Source: JAGXOF01 sp046545575
GTDB lineage: Bacteria; Chloroflexota; Dehalococcoidia; SZUA-161; SpSt-899
DNA: 40,336 bases
Direction of reading: 5' to 3'
NCBI GenBank assembly: GCA_046545575.1
Contig: JBKGZM010000012.1
Span: 1 to 40,336 of the forward strand
A model generated the notes under the pieces. That model made no database searches. It had not been told where the DNA came from and saw nothing but the letters and a program-made list of their open reading frames with translations. Position 1 is the stretch's first letter. The number at the start of each line of letters is the position of its first letter. Shown piece after piece: positions 38,743 to 40,336 of this stretch. The translations under genes were made by a program, and so were the position numbers.

Positions 38743-40320
38743 TTAAAGATTGATGTTGGAGTACTTCCTCCAAGGCCTCGACTTGAACTCACGCTCCCAC
38801 TTCTGGTCGAGAATATCCAGCGACCTGTTGATCATCTTCCTTGTATCGCTTGGCATGATGATGTCATCTATATATCCACGCTCTGCGCCTTTATACGGAT
38901 TCTCATAGAGGTCCGAATACTCTTTCACGCGCTTTGCTCTCGTCTCTTCAGGATTGTCCGATTCCTTGATTTCCTTGGCGAATATAACGCTGGCAGCAGT
39001 CTGCGCTCCCACGATAGTGACCCTGGCAGTCGGCCAGGCATAACAGAAGTCAGCACCGATCGACTTATCGAGCATGCCGTAGTGAGCTCCCGCATACGAT
39101 TTTCTTAGAATAACCGAGATGAGAGGTACAGTAGCATCTGCCCAGGCATAGAGCAATTTGGCCCCGTGCCTCAAGATGCCCCCCCAATCCTGCTGAGACC
39201 CTATCATATAGGCAGGGCAGTCCACCATGGAGATGATCGGGATATTGAAAAGGTCACAGAAGCGTATGAACCTGGCCAGTTTATCGGCGGCGTTGATGTC
39301 TATGATTCCGGCCATCATCATTGGCTGATTGGATGTGATCCCCACTGTCCGCCCATTCATACGAGCGAAACCACATATCGCGTTCTTGGCATAGTCTTTG
39401 AGTATCTCCGCAAAATAGCCATCGTCCACGATGCTTTTGATTACCGGATACATATCATAGGGGCGAGTCGGTGAATCCGGGATCACGGAGTCAAGCTCTG
39501 GGCTCGTCCTTTCGGGATCATCCTTCGTCTCTACCACCGGAGGTTTTTCCTGGTTATTAGAGGGGAAGAATGACAAAAGCTCCTTGGTCTTATCCAAGCA
39601 ATCCTTATCATCCTCGGCTACAATGTGCGTCTGCCCCGACTTGACAGCATGGCTCTTCCAGCCGCTGAGTTCCTGAAGGCTGATCTCCTCACCCGTTTGC
39701 GTCTTCACAAAAGCAGGGCCAGCAATACCCATGAAGCCCGTTTCCCTCGTCTGGATCACGAAATCCATCATGACCGGGTGGTATGCCTGCCCTCCGAGGC
39801 AAGGCCCCATCAACAAGGAGATCTGAGGAACTATCCCTGAAGCAAGTATCTGGGACCGGAACGTCCAGCCATAGGCTTCCAGCGTGTCCATTCCTTCCTG
39901 GAGACGGGCTCCAGCCGAGTCATTCATGGTCACAAAAGGCCATCCCTTGTCCTTAGCGAAATCGAGCGCATATGAGAGCTTCTTACCGTGGTACTCTCCG
40001 AACGTTCCGGCAAGGGCGGTGTAATCCTCGGCGCCAGCTACGACGTACCTTCCATTCACCTTGCCGAATCCGGTAACAATGCCCTCTGCAGGAACTTCCC
40101 TCTGGTCCAACCCAAAGGCCGTCGTCCTGTGCTCTATCCACATCCCTATCTCAGTGAAAGTACCCGGATCAAAGAAGTACTCAATCCTCTCCCTCGCGGA
40201 GAGCTGCCCTTGCGCATGGCGCTTCTCAATGGCTTTGGCCCCCCCCATCTCCAAGAGGTGCTCTCTCTTCTTCTTGTACTCTTCGATCCTCCCTGCCGTT
40301 GTATCCTTCTCGTCCGCCAT
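38743..40320 (-). CDS. Acyl-CoA carboxylase beta subunit (propionyl-CoA carboxylase type)
   Basis: 525 aa carboxyltransferase of the PccB/AccD5/MmdA family. Two crotonase-fold halves are seen: GKLSARERIEYFF-like start (GQLSARERIEYFFDPGTF near 43), NDSAGARLQEG near 135 (first oxyanion region), MGPCLGGQAYHPVM near 168, then ISMVDCPAYMIGSQQD near 370, RKSYAGAHYGM near 407 and FCYAWPTARVTIVGAQTAASV near 428. It moves a carboxyl group between carboxybiotin and an acyl-CoA. Biotin carboxylase and carrier genes may lie upstream outside the window. AAGGAGG precedes ATG 40320. Confidence 0.92.
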   Translation of the reverse strand: MADEKDTTAGRIEEYKKKREHLLEMGGAKAIEKRHAQGQLSARERIEYFFDPGTFTEIGMWIEHRTTAFGLDQREVPAEGIVTGFGKVNGRYVVAGAEDYTALAGTFGEYHGKKLSYALDFAKDKGWPFVTMNDSAGARLQEGMDTLEAYGWTFRSQILASGIVPQISLLMGPCLGGQAYHPVMMDFVIQTRETGFMGIAGPAFVKTQTGEEISLQELSGWKSHAVKSGQTHIVAEDDKDCLDKTKELLSFFPSNNQEKPPVVETKDDPERTSPELDSVIPDSPTRPYDMYPVIKSIVDDGYFAEILKDYAKNAICGFARMNGRTVGITSNQPMMMAGIIDINAADKLARFIRFCDLFNIPIISMVDCPAYMIGSQQDWGGILRHGAKLLYAWADATVPLISVILRKSYAGAHYGMLDKSIGADFCYAWPTARVTIVGAQTAASVIFAKEIKESDNPEETRAKRVKEYSDLYENPYKGAERGYIDDIIMPSDTRKMINRSLDILDQKWEREFKSRPWRKYSNINL

Positions 40321-40336
40321 TATACTAAACCTCCTT

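Noticed and set aside
1..40336. Search for CRISPR arrays, tRNAs, rRNAs and insertion sequences
   Set aside because: No regular direct repeats with spacers, no cloverleaf with TTCRA loop, no rRNA core and no transposase were found by eye.

Overview
The window is a compact, roughly 50% GC bacterial chromosome segment. Gene content and RNA elements suggest a Chloroflexota bacterium, probably of the Dehalococcoidia type, although no rRNA or single marker proves this. The hints are: a large SRP RNA with Alu domain, archaeal-type tungstate uptake (wtpBCA), DUF211 and DUF1461 proteins, a structured leader before a pantothenate operon, and several near-leaderless genes behind TATAAT boxes. No prophage, insertion sequence, CRISPR array, tRNA or rRNA was seen.

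Layout. 1-1500: a nucleoside-deoxyribosyltransferase-like protein with a coiled-coil tail and a DUF2283 protein, an accessory-looking pair. 1.6-5.9 kb: miaB, nadB-nadC and an unknown Cys-containing protein. 5.8-10.1 kb: a DUF1461 membrane protein divergent from mazG, then xthA and ftsH. 10.2-12.6 kb (minus): a pantothenate operon (DUF2520 protein, panD, panB) behind an attenuator-type leader. 12.6-16.3 kb: a noncoding stretch with two promoters, a terminated transcript and a Moco/Tuco-like riboswitch, leading into wtpB-wtpC-wtpA. 16.3-20.3 kb: gatB-secG, SAM hydroxide adenosyltransferase, a UbiA-family prenyltransferase and yajC. 20.4-25.1 kb (minus): chagasin-type lipoprotein, membrane protein, pckA, a DnaJ_C-thioredoxin fusion, a VIT-like transporter with DUF211, and msrB. 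25.3-26.1 kb: a two-ORF TIR-like (CAP12/Pycsar-effector type) cassette. 26.2-31.1 kb: uspA, ZIP transporter, xerC/D recombinase, amidohydrolase-thpR, a CIRCE-controlled FmdB-like zinc ribbon and dtd. 31.1-34.2 kb (minus): VTT membrane protein, ispE, rsmA and SRP RNA. 34.2-40.3 kb (minus): acyl-CoA carboxylase beta subunit, two acyl-CoA dehydrogenases, sucC and sucD.

The last operon reads as a route from acyl-CoA through propionyl-CoA carboxylation to succinyl-CoA and then succinate with ATP gain; the mutase, epimerase and biotin subunits would lie elsewhere. The most notable observations are: two genes (sucD and the UbiA-family gene) whose well-placed Shine-Dalgarno points at ATC or ATA rather than ATG; a degenerate 9-nt periodic repeat found in five intergenic or start-proximal regions; a perfect CIRCE operator before an FmdB-like gene; the split TIR-like gene; the riboswitch-like leaders; and the DnaJ_C-thioredoxin fusion. 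I did not find a clearly new multi-gene system.
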